NCBI GenBank assembly: GCA_029007435.1
Contig: JAQXHU010000037.1
Location: 1-64,000, forward strand
From: Bacteroidales bacterium
Lineage (GTDB): Bacteria > Bacteroidota > Bacteroidia > Bacteroidales > UBA932
Length of the DNA stretch: 64,000 nt
Direction: 5' to 3'
Below, piece by piece: positions 8,924 to 17,704 of this stretch (positions are counted from its first letter, which is position 1; every line of letters starts with the position of its first letter). Below the pieces are notes generated by a model. It did not search any database, was not told the origin of the DNA, and saw only the letters and a list, made by a program, of their open reading frames with translations. The translations under genes were made by a program, and so were the position numbers.

Positions 8924-9550
8924 ATGAAGCCGTCACTAAAAAATCATCTAAATAATAATCTGCTTGAAGCAGGATGCGACGAAGCAGGAAGAGGTCCCCT
9001 TGCCGGGCCTGTCTTCGCAGCGGCGGTAATACTGCCGGATGATTTCTATCACCCCCTCCTCAATGATTCCAAGAAAATGACTGCCGCACACAGAGACGAG
9101 GTCAGGGAGATTATTGAAAAAGAGGCGGTTGCCTGGGCTGTCGAAGCTGTTTTCCCGGAGGAAATTGACGAACTGAACATCCTGTGGGCTTCAGTCGCCG
9201 GAATGCAGCGGGCGGTGCTCAGACTGGACCCGTCCCCCGAGTTTCTACTCATAGACGGGAACAAATTCAAGCCTTTTGATAAATACAACACATCTGATTA
9301 TCAGACAATTGTAAAAGGAGATGCGACCTATGCGCCAATAGCCGCGGCCTCAGTGCTGGCAAAAACCTGGAGAGATGAGTATATGAGGAAAATCGCTATG
9401 GAATACCCTCAATACGGCTGGGAACGGAATATGGGTTATCCAACACCTGAGCATATATCAGCCATTAAAAAATATGGTTACACCCCATACCACAGGATGA
9501 GTTTTCATCCCAGGGAACTTGAGCCTACCCTGTTCGGACAGGAACTTTGA
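8924..9550 (+). CDS. rnhB: Ribonuclease HII
   Basis: RNase HII cuts the RNA strand of RNA-DNA hybrids and removes single ribonucleotides from DNA. The frame has the family signature GCDEAGRGPLAGPVFAAAVI near the N-terminus (the Asp-Glu metal ligands of the RNase H fold), then LNDSKKM, DELNILWASVAGMQRAV, LLIDGN and PIAAASVLAKTWRD. The end HKxYGxTxxHRxSF is present as KKYGYTPYHRMSFHP. ATG 8924 gives 208 aa; a TTG at 8903 in the same frame could add seven residues. The length is normal for the family. It follows the XRE regulator and precedes a separate promoter for the S46 peptidase. Confidence 0.95.
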   Translation: MKPSLKNHLNNNLLEAGCDEAGRGPLAGPVFAAAVILPDDFYHPLLNDSKKMTAAHRDEVREIIEKEAVAWAVEAVFPEEIDELNILWASVAGMQRAVLRLDPSPEFLLIDGNKFKPFDKYNTSDYQTIVKGDATYAPIAAASVLAKTWRDEYMRKIAMEYPQYGWERNMGYPTPEHISAIKKYGYTPYHRMSFHPRELEPTLFGQEL

Positions 9551-9561
9551 AAGGAATTCAT

Positions 9562-9569
9562 TATATTTG
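9562..9569 (+). promoter_or_regulatory. Promoter -7 element for the S46 peptidase gene
   Basis: TATATTTG matches the Bacteroidota -7 consensus TAnnTTTG exactly. It sits 12 bp after the rnhB stop and 73 bp before the next ATG. No convincing -33 TTTG is present at the usual spacing. Confidence 0.5.
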
Positions 9570-9578
9570 CAAGATGCC

Positions 9579-9610
9579 GGGTTTTGCAGCGGAGACAAAT
9601 GCAAAAGCCC
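9579..9610 (+). promoter_or_regulatory. Leader hairpin upstream of S46 peptidase
   Basis: GGGTTTTGCA (9579-9588) pairs with TGCAAAAGCCC (9600-9610) with one bulged base and an 11-nt loop, just after the -7 element. It is followed by TGTATTGTTTTG. It could be the rnhB terminator or a structured 5' leader of the peptidase mRNA. Confidence 0.4.
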
Positions 9611-9641
9611 TGTATTGTTTTGAATATAAATCACTGGAAAT

Positions 9642-11801
9642 ATGAAAAAATTTCTTTGCGCTATATGCGCCCTCGTTATTGTATCGGCCTCATTATCAGC
9701 CGATGAAGGAATGTGGCTGCTGCCCCTGCTTCAGAAAATGAACAGCAAGGCAATGGCGGATCTCGGTTGTAGGCTGACACCGGAACAGATTTACAGCATA
9801 AACAATTCCTCCCTGAAAGACGCCATCGTGCAGTTCGGAGGCGGCTGCACCGGAGAGCTTATCTCGGACAAAGGCCTGCTCGTGACCAATCATCACTGCG
9901 GTTACAGCAGCATCCAGAAGCTCAGCACCCCGGAGCACAACTATCTCGAGGACGGATTCTGGGCAATGTCCAACAAAGAAGAACTTCCGGTCAAAGGACT
10001 GACTGTCACATTCCTGCAGAGGATGACAGACGTCACTCCCCTTATAAACAAAGCGAGAGAAGCCGCATTGAAACAATACAAGGACAGCACAAACATTGAG
10101 ACTCTCGCCGACAGGGCGGTGAGTGCCGCGAAGGAGAGTCTTGTGAAAACTGCTGAAGCTGACAATGCGAACTGCAAAGCGCAGGTGACCGGATTCTACA
10201 ACAACAATGTTTTCTATCTCATTGTTTATAAGATATATAGTGACGTACGCTTCGTCGGCGCCCCTCCTGCATCAGTAGGCAAATTCGGAGGCGAGACTGA
10301 CAACTGGATGTGGCCCCGCCACACCGGCGACTTCTCTATGTTCAGAGTATATGCGGGAAAAGACAATGAGCCTGCGGATTATTCTGAAGATAATGTCCCT
10401 TATGTGCCGAAACAATCCCTGAAAATCTCCCTGAAAGGGATCAAGGAAGGAGACTACTCGATGATTATGGGCTATCCTGGGCGCACACAGCGATTCCAGA
10501 CTGCGGCACAGCTGGAGCAGATGCTTGCCCGCCAGGACATAAGCATCGCCGCCAGGACATTGAGGCAAAACATAATGAAAGAAGGAATGGAGGCCGACCC
10601 GACAGTGCGCCTGCAGTACGCCAACAAATACGCCAGTTCGTCAAACGGATGGAAGAAATGGATTGGCCAGAAACAGTCATTCGCCAAATTGAACATCATC
10701 GGAAGAGAGGAACAGAAAGAGGCCGATTTCACTAAATGGGTGAATTCCAACAAGAAACGCAAAGAAGCATACGGTTCCGCCTTAGGACAGGTAAAAGAAG
10801 CTGTGGACAATATGGCTCCTACGGTGATGGCCTCCACATTGCTTCTCGAAGCACCTTACAACGTCGGCATCGCACAGAATTCGATGAGATGGCTGATGGC
10901 TTACACCAACAGCATAAAGGCAAACCCTTCAGACACAGCCGCAGCGGTCAAGGCCGGCACTGACGCCGCTTGCGCGGCCTTCAAGGATTTCAACGAACCG
11001 TTGGAGAGGAAACTTGCGGAAGGGCTGCTGGAATTCTACCGTAACAATGCCGAAGAAGCTGATTATCTTGATATTCCGGGACACAACTTCGCCAAGATGG
11101 ATATAAGGGCATACGTTGACAGCCTGTTTGACAACAGTATTTTCTCATCCGAAGAGAAACTCCGCGGCATTGAAAACCTGACTGCCGGCACTGTGACATC
11201 AGACCCGGCAAGCCTGCTCTACAACGCAGTGATAAACGTTTACCTCAAGTTTGCGAAGAAAAACGCCGCATTGGCGCCTGAGCTTGCGGAAGGCAGCAAG
11301 GCTTTCGCAGCCGGACTTCTCGAATGGGAGAAAGGCCAGCCTTCTTATCCTGACGCCAACTTCACAATGCGTCTCACTTACGGCTCAGTGAAAGCATACT
11401 CTCCGGCTGACGGAATCCTCTATAGATATTACACCACAATTGACGGAGTGATGGAGAAAGAGGACCCTTCAAACTACGAGTTCAAGGTACCGGCGAAGCT
11501 CAAGGAACTGTATGAGGCCAAAGATTACGGACAGTACGCCGGTCCTGACGGTAAAGTTCCGACCTGCTTCCTGACCACCAATGACATCACCGGAGGCAAT
11601 TCAGGTTCGCCGGTACTGGATGCCGAAGGCCGCCTGATCGGCCTCGCATTCGACGGAAACTGGGAGTCAATGTCCAGCGACGTGATGTTCGAGCCTGACC
11701 TTCAGAGATGTATCTGTGTGGATATCAGGTACGTTCTCTTCCTGATGGACAAACTCGGTGGTGCAGGATATCTTCTTGATGAAATGAATATTGAGAAATA
11801 A
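9642..11801 (+). CDS. S46 family serine dipeptidyl-peptidase, DPP7-type
   Basis: 719 aa, the standard size for S46. A Sec signal peptide (MKKFLCAICALVIVSASLSA) exports it to the periplasm, where these enzymes remove dipeptides from oligopeptide N-termini during protein-based nutrition. Catalytic elements are visible: TNHHCGYSS with His85, WPRHTGDFSMFRVY with the Asp region near 225, and TGGNSGSPV with nucleophile Ser654. The specificity position 18 residues after the catalytic Ser is Gly (AFDGNWE). This is the state of DPP7 enzymes, which accept hydrophobic P1 residues; DPP11 has Arg there. It has its own -7 promoter element and is followed 18 bp later by the Mrp carrier gene. Confidence 0.93.
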   Translation: MKKFLCAICALVIVSASLSADEGMWLLPLLQKMNSKAMADLGCRLTPEQIYSINNSSLKDAIVQFGGGCTGELISDKGLLVTNHHCGYSSIQKLSTPEHNYLEDGFWAMSNKEELPVKGLTVTFLQRMTDVTPLINKAREAALKQYKDSTNIETLADRAVSAAKESLVKTAEADNANCKAQVTGFYNNNVFYLIVYKIYSDVRFVGAPPASVGKFGGETDNWMWPRHTGDFSMFRVYAGKDNEPADYSEDNVPYVPKQSLKISLKGIKEGDYSMIMGYPGRTQRFQTAAQLEQMLARQDISIAARTLRQNIMKEGMEADPTVRLQYANKYASSSNGWKKWIGQKQSFAKLNIIGREEQKEADFTKWVNSNKKRKEAYGSALGQVKEAVDNMAPTVMASTLLLEAPYNVGIAQNSMRWLMAYTNSIKANPSDTAAAVKAGTDAACAAFKDFNEPLERKLAEGLLEFYRNNAEEADYLDIPGHNFAKMDIRAYVDSLFDNSIFSSEEKLRGIENLTAGTVTSDPASLLYNAVINVYLKFAKKNAALAPELAEGSKAFAAGLLEWEKGQPSYPDANFTMRLTYGSVKAYSPADGILYRYYTTIDGVMEKEDPSNYEFKVPAKLKELYEAKDYGQYAGPDGKVPTCFLTTNDITGGNSGSPVLDAEGRLIGLAFDGNWESMSSDVMFEPDLQRCICVDIRYVLFLMDKLGGAGYLLDEMNIEK

Positions 11802-11819
11802 AACAACCCGGACAAGATA

Positions 11820-12890
11820 ATGAAACAGAACGAGATAATGAAGATGCTCCTCGATGTATTGCATCCTGCGAAGGGGGACAAGAACATCGTTGAACTCGGA
11901 TTTGTGGACAATGTAGAGATTGATGGGAACAATGTTACTGTGACTCTGGCGTTCCCTAAGCACCGCGACCCGCTGGCCGAGTATATCATAAGCAGCGCTA
12001 AAGCCGCAATATACAGGCATTGGCCTGAGGCCGGACAGGTGGATGTCAAAGCCATCGTGAAAGAGGACAACGCACCGAAGAAACAGACCGGACTGAATCT
12101 CTCACTTGACGAAGTGAACAATGTCAGACATATTGTCGGAATCGCGTCAGGAAAGGGTGGCGTTGGCAAATCCACTGTGGCAGTGAACCTTGCTGTGGCA
12201 CTGGCTCGATTGGGATTCAGGGTAGGACTGGCAGACGCCGACGTTTACGGCCCGTCAGTCCCGACAATGACCGCAACTGAAGGAGCTCTTCCGGAAGCGC
12301 TCAAGGAGGACGGTAAAGACCTCATCATCCCGATTGAGAAATACGGAGTGAAATGGATGTCAATCGGGTATTTCTCCCAGCCGGGACAAGCATTGATATG
12401 GCGCGGCCCGATGGCCTGCAACGCATTGAAACAGATGATTCTGCAAGTGCGGTGGGGAGCATTGGACTACCTTCTGATAGATATGCCTCCAGGAACAGGC
12501 GACATCCACATCAGCCTCGTGCAGGACATCCCGATGGAAGGTGCCGTAATAGTGACAACGCCTCAGAATGTAGCCATAGCAGATGTGGAGAAAGGCGTCG
12601 ATATGTTCCGCAACAAGAATGTCAACCGAAGGATTTTCGGACTCGTGGAGAATATGGCCTGGTTCACTCCGGCAGAACTCCCGGAAAGCAAATATTTCAT
12701 ATTCGGAAAAGACGGCGGCGTGAAGATGGCTGAGAAATACGGCATTCCGCTGCTCGGGCAGATTCCGCTTGTTCAGAGCATCCGGGAGGACGGAGACTGC
12801 GGCGAACCTGCCGCACTGTCTTCACGTCCTGACGGGCTGGCATTCATCGAACTGGCGGAACGGCTCGACAAAGCCGCGAATATGCCGTGA
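11820..12890 (+). CDS. apbC: Mrp/NBP35-type iron-sulfur cluster carrier ATPase
   Basis: 356 aa. Residues 1-85 are a MIP18/DUF59 domain (LLDVLHPAKG, VTLAFPKHRDPLAEYI). Residues about 105-350 are a deviant-Walker-A P-loop ATPase: IASGKGGVGKSTVAVNLA, ADADVYGPSVPTM and DMPPGTGD. The family carries Fe-S clusters to apo-proteins. The CxxC cluster-binding pair found in E. coli Mrp after VENM is not present; this protein reads VENMAWFTPAELPESKY, which I recall as the common Bacteroidota version. It follows the S46 peptidase by 18 bp with no visible promoter, so it may be co-transcribed. Confidence 0.93.
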   Translation: MKQNEIMKMLLDVLHPAKGDKNIVELGFVDNVEIDGNNVTVTLAFPKHRDPLAEYIISSAKAAIYRHWPEAGQVDVKAIVKEDNAPKKQTGLNLSLDEVNNVRHIVGIASGKGGVGKSTVAVNLAVALARLGFRVGLADADVYGPSVPTMTATEGALPEALKEDGKDLIIPIEKYGVKWMSIGYFSQPGQALIWRGPMACNALKQMILQVRWGALDYLLIDMPPGTGDIHISLVQDIPMEGAVIVTTPQNVAIADVEKGVDMFRNKNVNRRIFGLVENMAWFTPAELPESKYFIFGKDGGVKMAEKYGIPLLGQIPLVQSIREDGDCGEPAALSSRPDGLAFIELAERLDKAANMP

Positions 12891-12934
12891 GCAGGTGTCT
12901 GCAAGTAATTTTTTCTTCATTGAAAAAAATACAT

Positions 12935-12942
12935 TATATTTG
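12935..12942 (+). promoter_or_regulatory. Promoter -7 element upstream of the small ORF/PPTase/tsaE run
   Basis: TATATTTG fits TAnnTTTG exactly, 45 bp after the Mrp stop and 28 bp before the small ORF start. Confidence 0.5.
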
Positions 12943-12970
12943 CAGAGTTAACAAAACGCCTTACTGTTGT

Positions 12971-13180
12971 ATGGAACCTCCCAGTTCTGTAAATAATGAT
13001 CAGACGATGCCGGCAGGCAAACCTGCTGACGACCCATTGTCGGATTGTATAAACAGCGACACATATCTGATAGTGACCCGCTGCCCTGAGGAAGATCAGG
13101 ACGGCGAGTATGTCGTGTGCGGCTATTCCCCGCGCACCGGGCTGTCGTATATTGGCAGAAGTGGTTCAATAGAATCGTAA
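12971..13180 (+). CDS. Small hypothetical protein (69 aa)
   Basis: The protein from ATG 12971 (MEPPSSVNNDQTMPAGKPAD) has a polar N-terminal half and a C-terminal part DTYLIVTRCPEEDQDGEYVV followed by YSPRTGLSYIGRSG that could form a short beta-sheet. No signal peptide, HTH or metal-binding motif is evident. It has a -7 promoter element just upstream and ends 13 bp before the PPTase, so it may be the first gene of that unit. I do not recognise the family, and coding status rests mainly on placement. Confidence 0.45.
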   Translation: MEPPSSVNNDQTMPAGKPADDPLSDCINSDTYLIVTRCPEEDQDGEYVVCGYSPRTGLSYIGRSGSIES

Positions 13181-13193
13181 GGCACTGAATAAT

Positions 13194-13829
13194 ATGGCAC
13201 TATATCTTAAAAAGACACTTGACAACAAGGCTGAAATAGCAGTCTGGCAGATTACTGAGACCGAAGAGGAATTGAAATCGATGTGTTCGGTCCCGAATGA
13301 CGAGATGGAGGAAATCTCGTGGATTAAAAGTGAATCACTCCGCAAGCAGAGGCTTGCGGTAAGAGCCCTTCTCGACCAGCTTTTTGACGAGAAGGTATAT
13401 CTCAGCCACCACGACAACGGCAAGCCGTTTCTCGAGAATATGGTGACAAATATCAGTATCACCCACACCGACAAGTTCGTGGCGATAATCCTCCACGAGA
13501 CAGAGGATGTCGGCATCGACATCGAATCCCTCGACAGAGACTTCAAGGCTGTGGAACTCAAGGCCCTGTCCGAGGACGAGATTGACGACCTGGACGATGA
13601 CAGGCGCAATGAGCAGCTGGCCATCTACTGGTGCGCCAAAGAGGCCATCTTCAAGAGGCTTTCCCTGTACAATGTGGATTTTGCGGAGCAGATTGAGGTT
13701 GAGCGTTTCCACCCGAGAGGAGAAGGCGAGCTTGAGGCCACATTCATCAACAAAGACGGTTACGAGGAAGAATTCGACCTCGAATACACCACTTTCGAAA
13801 GACACGTTCTCGTCTGGGTTGTAGGCTGA
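13194..13829 (+). CDS. 4'-phosphopantetheinyl transferase superfamily protein
   Basis: 211 aa. It shows the Sfp/AcpS-type motifs: DVGIDIESLDRD (Gly107-Ile108-Asp109) and WCAKEAIFKRL (Trp146, Lys149, Glu150), which bind Mg and CoA and move phosphopantetheine to a carrier-protein Ser. The N-terminal half carries the Sfp-like pattern KQRLAVRALLDQL and YLSHHDNGKPFLENM, leading to NISITHTDKFVAI. The length fits the pseudo-dimeric Sfp class rather than short AcpS. It lies between a small ORF and tsaE. Without a neighbouring NRPS, PKS or fatty-acid cluster, the carrier-protein target cannot be read. Confidence 0.9.
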   Translation: MALYLKKTLDNKAEIAVWQITETEEELKSMCSVPNDEMEEISWIKSESLRKQRLAVRALLDQLFDEKVYLSHHDNGKPFLENMVTNISITHTDKFVAIILHETEDVGIDIESLDRDFKAVELKALSEDEIDDLDDDRRNEQLAIYWCAKEAIFKRLSLYNVDFAEQIEVERFHPRGEGELEATFINKDGYEEEFDLEYTTFERHVLVWVVG

Positions 13830-13868
13830 TTCCCAACGGAATGCCAGCCGTTAAAGTATATCATAACG

Positions 13869-14297
13869 ATGAGACACGAGATTATCATTGCAGGACTGGA
13901 GGACATTGACGCGGCGGCAGGGCGTTTCCTTCAGGAGACAGAGAATAGCCGGATAATCGCTTTTTATGCCCCGATGGGAGCCGGCAAGACCACATTCACA
14001 TCCGCAATATGCAGAAGACTTGGTGTACGTGACGACGCGGTAAGTTCGCCCACCTTCTCCATTGTCAATGAGTACCGGACCGCAGAAGGTGAATCCATTT
14101 TCCACTTTGACTTCTACCGGATAAACAAAACGGAAGAAGCATACGACATCGGTTTTTTCGACTATATCGACAGCGGCAGCCTCTGCCTGATAGAATGGCC
14201 TGAGAATATCGAGGAGATTCTTCCGGAAGAGACTCTCAAAGTCAGGATTCAGGTCAATCCCCTCGACAATTCACGCACCGTTTCCTGGGAGGATTAG
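13869..14297 (+). CDS. tsaE: tRNA threonylcarbamoyladenosine biosynthesis ATPase TsaE
   Basis: 142 aa. TsaE is the small ATPase that works with TsaB, TsaC and TsaD to make t6A37 in ANN-decoding tRNAs. The P-loop APMGAGKTTF (residues 34-43), SSPTFSIVNEY (switch I) and HFDFYRI followed by DSGSLCLIEWPENI (Walker B region) are all present. It lies 39 bp after the PPTase gene and ends 2 bp from the convergent lipoprotein gene, leaving no room for a separate terminator. Confidence 0.95.
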   Translation: MRHEIIIAGLEDIDAAAGRFLQETENSRIIAFYAPMGAGKTTFTSAICRRLGVRDDAVSSPTFSIVNEYRTAEGESIFHFDFYRINKTEEAYDIGFFDYIDSGSLCLIEWPENIEEILPEETLKVRIQVNPLDNSRTVSWED

Positions 14298-14299
14298 AA

Positions 14300-15601
14300 T
14301 CACCTATCCGGCACCAACACCCTCAACGAGGTGATGAACCCGTTGATTTTCAGGCGGTCAATCTGATTGTTCCGGACAATGACGGGACATTCCCCGGGAG
14401 TTGCGGAAGACAGTCCGGCATACATCACGCCTCCCGTGAACTTTCCGCAGTCCCCGTTGAGCATCACATACGGACCACCGGGAGAGGCGCATCCGTTGAA
14501 CTGCCCTGCAGAAGTATATGTGATGCCCGCCACAATACTGCTTTCCCTCGTATAGACGCAGGCATACTCGTCACCGTCAATATAGAAGTCAACAGCCTGG
14601 CACATTGTCCCGGGACGATATTGGTCAGAAGTGCTGAAAATAAGCACCGAATTGAATGACTGCCAGTTGTCATATGTCACATCAGTCTTTATGGCAATTT
14701 TCTTCCCGCTCCACACAAGCCTGCAGTTGAACAGGTGGAATCCATATCCCGGCACCGTCATTGAGATAACGTCATCCCCCGCGAACAGCATCGGCGACCT
14801 GTATGAGCCGGGCAGATTGGCCGCTATGTATGTCACCCCGTCAATAATTCTGATGTCGTGCACTTCAGTGATGTTGCTGTCCATCACAATCTGCTCCTGG
14901 ACGCCGTCCCTGACAATATAATAAGAAGAATATGAGCCGGACTGCTGGTCAACACTGCGGCGATAGCAGAACACCTTGCTCCCATTGTCCTCATACAGGG
15001 CGCCAGTAGGGGACACTGAATCCAGAATTCCGCCTATCACTTGTCCGGATGAACTGGAAAAGACAATCTCTCCGTTTTTACGATAAGTCACTCCGCTGCC
15101 GGAACGACTCTGTCCAAGAGTGAAGACACAGCCCTCAGACACGATGAATCCGCAAATCATCTCCCGGCCAGGATAGCGGAACAGTTCCTTTCCGTCACAT
15201 CCTATAATCGTTTCTGTATCAGTGGAGTAATCCGTATAGAGATGTCCTGACGCACATCGGTGCATATCCGCCTCCGGACTTGCACTATGTCCCGGACCTC
15301 CTGGAATCTCAACCACCTTCACCCCGTTGGCATACAGCTGGATCATACATTCTGCCGACCCTCCTGAAGAATCGTCCTGCCATTCGAGTCCGTCAGGATA
15401 AGCTACCGCGGTCACATACACGACCGTGTCATTTATCTGCCCTTCCTCCGGAAATCCAGGCTGACGTTCACCGGGAAGCGGGCCTGTCTCCCCTCTGTTC
15501 CTCGAAAACCCCTCATCTCTGTCAAGCCAGCCACAGGCCGGAACGGCCAGCAGCGCCACCAGCGCCGCCACCGGTAAAATTGCGGAATACTTCTTTCCCA
15601 T
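14300..15601 (-). CDS. Hypothetical lipoprotein with repeated beta-rich segments
   Basis: 433 aa from ATG 15601. The N-terminus MGKKYSAILPVAALVALLAV then PAC gives a lipobox Cys at 23. The mature part is rich in short Gly/Asp turns such as SSGQVIGGILDSVSPTG and FAGDDVISMTVPGYGF, giving a propeller-like impression, although no family motif is certain. The upstream frame extends to 15661 without a signal-like sequence, so the internal ATG is preferred. A -7 element lies at 15681-15688. The function is unknown. Confidence 0.65.
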   Translation of the reverse strand: MGKKYSAILPVAALVALLAVPACGWLDRDEGFSRNRGETGPLPGERQPGFPEEGQINDTVVYVTAVAYPDGLEWQDDSSGGSAECMIQLYANGVKVVEIPGGPGHSASPEADMHRCASGHLYTDYSTDTETIIGCDGKELFRYPGREMICGFIVSEGCVFTLGQSRSGSGVTYRKNGEIVFSSSSGQVIGGILDSVSPTGALYEDNGSKVFCYRRSVDQQSGSYSSYYIVRDGVQEQIVMDSNITEVHDIRIIDGVTYIAANLPGSYRSPMLFAGDDVISMTVPGYGFHLFNCRLVWSGKKIAIKTDVTYDNWQSFNSVLIFSTSDQYRPGTMCQAVDFYIDGDEYACVYTRESSIVAGITYTSAGQFNGCASPGGPYVMLNGDCGKFTGGVMYAGLSSATPGECPVIVRNNQIDRLKINGFITSLRVLVPDR

Positions 15602-15680
15602 ATCACAAAAAATTTTCCGCAATAACGCAATAAAAGATAAAGCCCCGAAAACTTTCACCAAGCTTCAGGACTTTACACCA

Positions 15681-15688
15681 CAAATTTA
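15681..15688 (-). promoter_or_regulatory. Promoter -7 element for the 14300-15601 lipoprotein
   Basis: TAAATTTG on the minus strand matches TAnnTTTG, 80 bp upstream of the chosen ATG and 43 bp past the stop of the barrel gene. Confidence 0.45.
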
Positions 15689-15730
15689 TGATTTTTTAGT
15701 TTAGAATTGCCGCTTAATTTTTCAAAAAAT

Positions 15731-17011
15731 CTATATTTCAACCCTGAATCCGAGCTGGAAATCCATCATAAACTGCTGCTGTGTACGTATTGATATTGGT
15801 TGTCCGCAATCGAAATAATAACGGAAACCAGGATCTAGATAAACACCAAGACGGTCAACAATCATAAATTCAACGCCGAATCCAGCTCCGGCGGAAAGTT
15901 GTACACCTTTCACTTTCTCCTTGAGAATGATGTCTTTCGGATTGTTCTTCACCCTGAAAGAATTAAGGACGCCTTTCTCCACCGCTCCCCCGCCGAAAGC
16001 ATACAGCCTGAATCTATGGCTGTCGATTATGTCGAAATAGACATTTACAGGAATCCCTATATAATGCAGATTGTTTCTGACATCAGAACTGATTTTGGTC
16101 ACAGTCACTCCATCCTCTACTTTAGTGTAAACGCCTGAGAATGTGCGCTGCAGCATAGTATAATTCAATCCTGTTCCAATCGCCCAGCGTTTTGCGAGAG
16201 GAATCTTGGCACCAAGCCCGAATGTAACAGGAATGGCATATGAAGACTCCGTGCCTGTCTGCTCAATCCAGGTATCATTCCTGGTTCCCATTGCCGGAGC
16301 CCTGAATCCTCCGAAACGGCCTATGCCCTTGGCATTTCCATTGCTGGAAAGATTGCTTCCGAGCACCAGGGACACCCTGTCATTATCTTCTTCCCATCCT
16401 GGTTCATTGTCCTGATAATCCGGCCCGTCCCAACGATCTTCCACTTCCTTCACATCATTTCCTGCGGCAACTCCGGATTCTTCTGACACTTCTTTATCTA
16501 TAGATTCTTTCTCTGCAATATTATCTATATCCGGGACTTCTTTCACAGGCATTCCCTGAGTTTCCTGCTCACAGTCCGGCTCTTCTCCGGTCTCAAAGAC
16601 AACAACTGCTTCATTACCATTGACAACCGGCATTGCATCTGGCACCTTTGGGCTGCTGGCGGGTTTCACAGGAAGCACCTCCTCAACAGGAGCTGGTCCT
16701 GTTACGGACGCATCCGCCGGATGTTCCACAGACTCAACCATTGCGGTCACAGCTCCGACATATACCTTCTTCACGGAATCCTCCGGCCACAGAAGCAATG
16801 CGAGCAGGACAGCCGCCGCCACTGAAGCAACAGCACTCGTCCAGCGCAGCCATACAGGTATCACCTTATGGTCGCCCCGGTTTTCCGCCGCCGCATCAAG
16901 TCTCGCAAAGACATTGTCCGAAATGTACTGGGGAACTTCTTCCTCGGCATTTTCGAGCAAAGCTTTGAACCTGCTGTCAAACTCTTTATAATTTTCTTGC
17001 ATCTTACTCAT
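15731..17011 (-). CDS. Membrane-anchored protein with C-terminal outer-membrane beta-barrel, paired with ECF sigma factor
   Basis: 426 aa. Residues 1-50 are cytoplasmic-like and charged. Residues about 53-72 (WLRWTSAVASVAAAVLLALL) form one transmembrane helix. Residues about 90-215 are a Pro/Glu/Asp-rich periplasmic-type linker. From about 220 to the end there is an 8-strand barrel of the PorT/OMP_b-brl_2 type (RWAIGTGLNYTMLQRTFSGV, ending MMDFQLGFRVEI with terminal aromatic/Ile). The start overlaps the 3' end of the ECF sigma gene by 8 bp, the position where anti-sigma factors are found. It may therefore sense the envelope and restrain the sigma factor, but no zinc or RskA motif is visible. 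Confidence 0.7.
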   Translation of the reverse strand: MSKMQENYKEFDSRFKALLENAEEEVPQYISDNVFARLDAAAENRGDHKVIPVWLRWTSAVASVAAAVLLALLLWPEDSVKKVYVGAVTAMVESVEHPADASVTGPAPVEEVLPVKPASSPKVPDAMPVVNGNEAVVVFETGEEPDCEQETQGMPVKEVPDIDNIAEKESIDKEVSEESGVAAGNDVKEVEDRWDGPDYQDNEPGWEEDNDRVSLVLGSNLSSNGNAKGIGRFGGFRAPAMGTRNDTWIEQTGTESSYAIPVTFGLGAKIPLAKRWAIGTGLNYTMLQRTFSGVYTKVEDGVTVTKISSDVRNNLHYIGIPVNVYFDIIDSHRFRLYAFGGGAVEKGVLNSFRVKNNPKDIILKEKVKGVQLSAGAGFGVEFMIVDRLGVYLDPGFRYYFDCGQPISIRTQQQFMMDFQLGFRVEI

Positions 17012-17537
17012 TTTTAATCATTTCCTGCAGCATCTGGCGAGCCCTGTTAAGTTGCGACCTGGAAGTCGCCGGGCTGATGCCGAGCGCAGCCGCTATATCA
17101 TTATGGGAAAATCCCTCTATCACAAACATATTGAAAACTGTCCTGTAACCGGCCGGCAAAGACATCACCAAATGCATTAATTCCTTATATCCGAGGGATT
17201 GAATGACGGACGGCTGACTGGATTCCACATTTATGGCGGATTCTATATTATCGGACATCTTGAGAGCGTCATTTTTTCTCAAGGACATAAGAGCAGTATT
17301 GACAAAGACCTTTCTCGCCCAGCCCTCAAAAGAGCCTGATTCGGAAAACGACCCGAGTTTCTCGAACAACATAATGAAGCCTTCCTGGAGGATATCCTCC
17401 GCTGACTCCCTGTCGCCCATATAACGGATACACAGTGCGAACATTTTGGGTGCCAGAGAGTTATACAGTTTGCGCTGTGCTGCCCTGTCACCTTTAATGC
17501 AGCCTTCTATCAGACTCCTGTACTCTGTATTGTCCAT
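17004..17537 (-). CDS. ECF-family RNA polymerase sigma factor
   Basis: 177 aa from ATG 17537 (MDNTEYRSLIEGCIKGDRAA); the frame is open further upstream, but this start matches the family. Region 2 reads LYNSLAPKMFALCIRYMG and DRESAEDILQEGFIMLFEKL. Region 4 reads LPAGYRTVFNMFVIEGFSHN then DIAAALGISPATSRSQLNRA. These are the core-binding/-10 and -35 recognition parts of sigma-70 group 4. It overlaps the membrane-anchored barrel gene, which makes that gene the likely regulator of its activity. Confidence 0.92.
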   Translation of the reverse strand: MDNTEYRSLIEGCIKGDRAAQRKLYNSLAPKMFALCIRYMGDRESAEDILQEGFIMLFEKLGSFSESGSFEGWARKVFVNTALMSLRKNDALKMSDNIESAINVESSQPSVIQSLGYKELMHLVMSLPAGYRTVFNMFVIEGFSHNDIAAALGISPATSRSQLNRARQMLQEMIKNE

Positions 17538-17666
17538 TCTCTCCGGGGCTTTCGGTTTAGCTGTCCAAGTAATAAGATGCAATTTTGCGGTGAAATGTTG
17601 CACCGGCCGGAAAAACTCCCGGACAGGCAATGCACCAAAAATAAGAATTTGTAATGATTTTTGTAC

Positions 17667-17674
17667 TATTTTTG
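17667..17674 (+). promoter_or_regulatory. Promoter -7 element for the TPR/EnvC pair
   Basis: TATTTTTG fits TAnnTTTG, 31 bp before the TPR gene ATG. A TTTG at 17648-17651 could be part of the -33 element, although the spacing (15 bp) is shorter than usual. Confidence 0.45.
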
Positions 17675-17704
17675 TAATATCATTGGAAGATATCGCTTAT
17701 AATT

